Source: Gemmatimonadota bacterium
Lineage (GTDB): Bacteria; Gemmatimonadota; Gemmatimonadetes; Gemmatimonadales; GWC2-71-9
DNA: 60,645 nt
Direction: 5' to 3'
NCBI GenBank assembly: GCA_025357945.1
Contig: JANYLJ010000056.1
Span: 1 to 60,645 of the forward strand
The translations under genes and the position numbers were made by a program. Under the pieces are notes generated by a model, which worked only from the letters and a program-made list of their open reading frames with translations, had not been told where the DNA came from and did not search any database. Positions 60,495-60,645 of this stretch are shown here, one piece after another. How positions within the stretch are numbered: position 1 is the stretch's first letter; every line of letters begins with the position of its first letter.

Positions 60495-60645
60495 CAGCCG
60501 TTCGGCGACGGATCGCCGCGGCGCACGCCCGTCACTGGTGCCGGCGCGCGCGCCGAAGCGACCGCTGCGTCGCGCCAGTTCATCCTCGTGCAGCTGGGTG
60601 ACGAACTCCAGGTCGTCGGCAGGTCGTCCCGGATGGCGTTCGGTG

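Overview
The window is GC-rich and densely coded. It has TonB receptors with a carboxypeptidase-like N-terminal domain, many signal-peptide proteins ending in AQ, LVIVD, DUF885 and DUF305 proteins, and ECF sigma/zinc-finger anti-sigma pairs. This fits a soil or sediment Gemmatimonadota bacterium, judged from gene style only. No rRNA, tRNA or CRISPR array was seen.

Layout. 1-6.2 kb: a DUF885 lipoprotein cut by the left edge, a PEP mutase-family enzyme, a di-heme cytochrome c peroxidase-like lipoprotein, and a FecA-like TonB receptor whose promoter lies between two Fur-box-like sites. 6.3-10.8 kb: a redox/stress block with an AhpD-like protein, a small beta-barrel, a YtxJ-like protein, an ECF sigma/anti-sigma pair and a gene graveyard. 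The graveyard holds a truncated FAD oxidoreductase and remnants of a TlpA-like protein, a sigma factor and a flavin disulfide reductase. 10.9-21.1 kb: a second ECF sigma/anti-sigma pair, then a forward gene run: cysteine-containing secreted protein, propeller-thioredoxin, TVP38 membrane protein, MerA-like reductase, radical SAM-ArsM fusion, PiT transporter and two glycosyltransferases of the arsenosugar type. 21.2-25.3 kb: a mercury operon merR-merT-merP-merA plus a methyltransferase, ending in a metal P-type ATPase fused in frame to an IS3-family remnant. 25.5-28.4 kb: phosphoglucomutase and a glycoamylase-like glucanase. 28.7-35.4 kb: a CusCBA-type copper/silver efflux operon and a cation diffusion facilitator.

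From 35.5 kb the content is more housekeeping: a protealysin-like protease with its emfourin-type inhibitor, an OmpH-like protein, a DUF305/LVIVD pair and a two-repeat secreted protein. A compact reverse operon follows (TauE permease, enolase-superfamily enzyme, RNB exonuclease, Xaa-Pro aminopeptidase, large SDR). Then come two ABC-2 type exporters behind an SDR and a dicarboxylate-type symporter. 53.2-59.5 kb is a sugar operon: fucose/arabinose isomerase-like enzyme, a one-piece RbsA-RbsC transporter, a sugar-binding lipoprotein and a GH172/DUF2961 enzyme. A SpoIIM-type membrane protein runs to the right edge.

Main candidate system: 16249-21128, where one polypeptide carries a PqqD-like segment, radical SAM/SPASM-like domains and a complete AS3MT/ArsM-type arsenite methyltransferase, tightly coupled to a PiT transporter and two glycosyltransferases. 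I infer that it methylates arsenic, adds an adenosyl-derived group and glycosylates the product, giving arsenosugar-like compounds. The redox and membrane genes just upstream may belong to the same unit.
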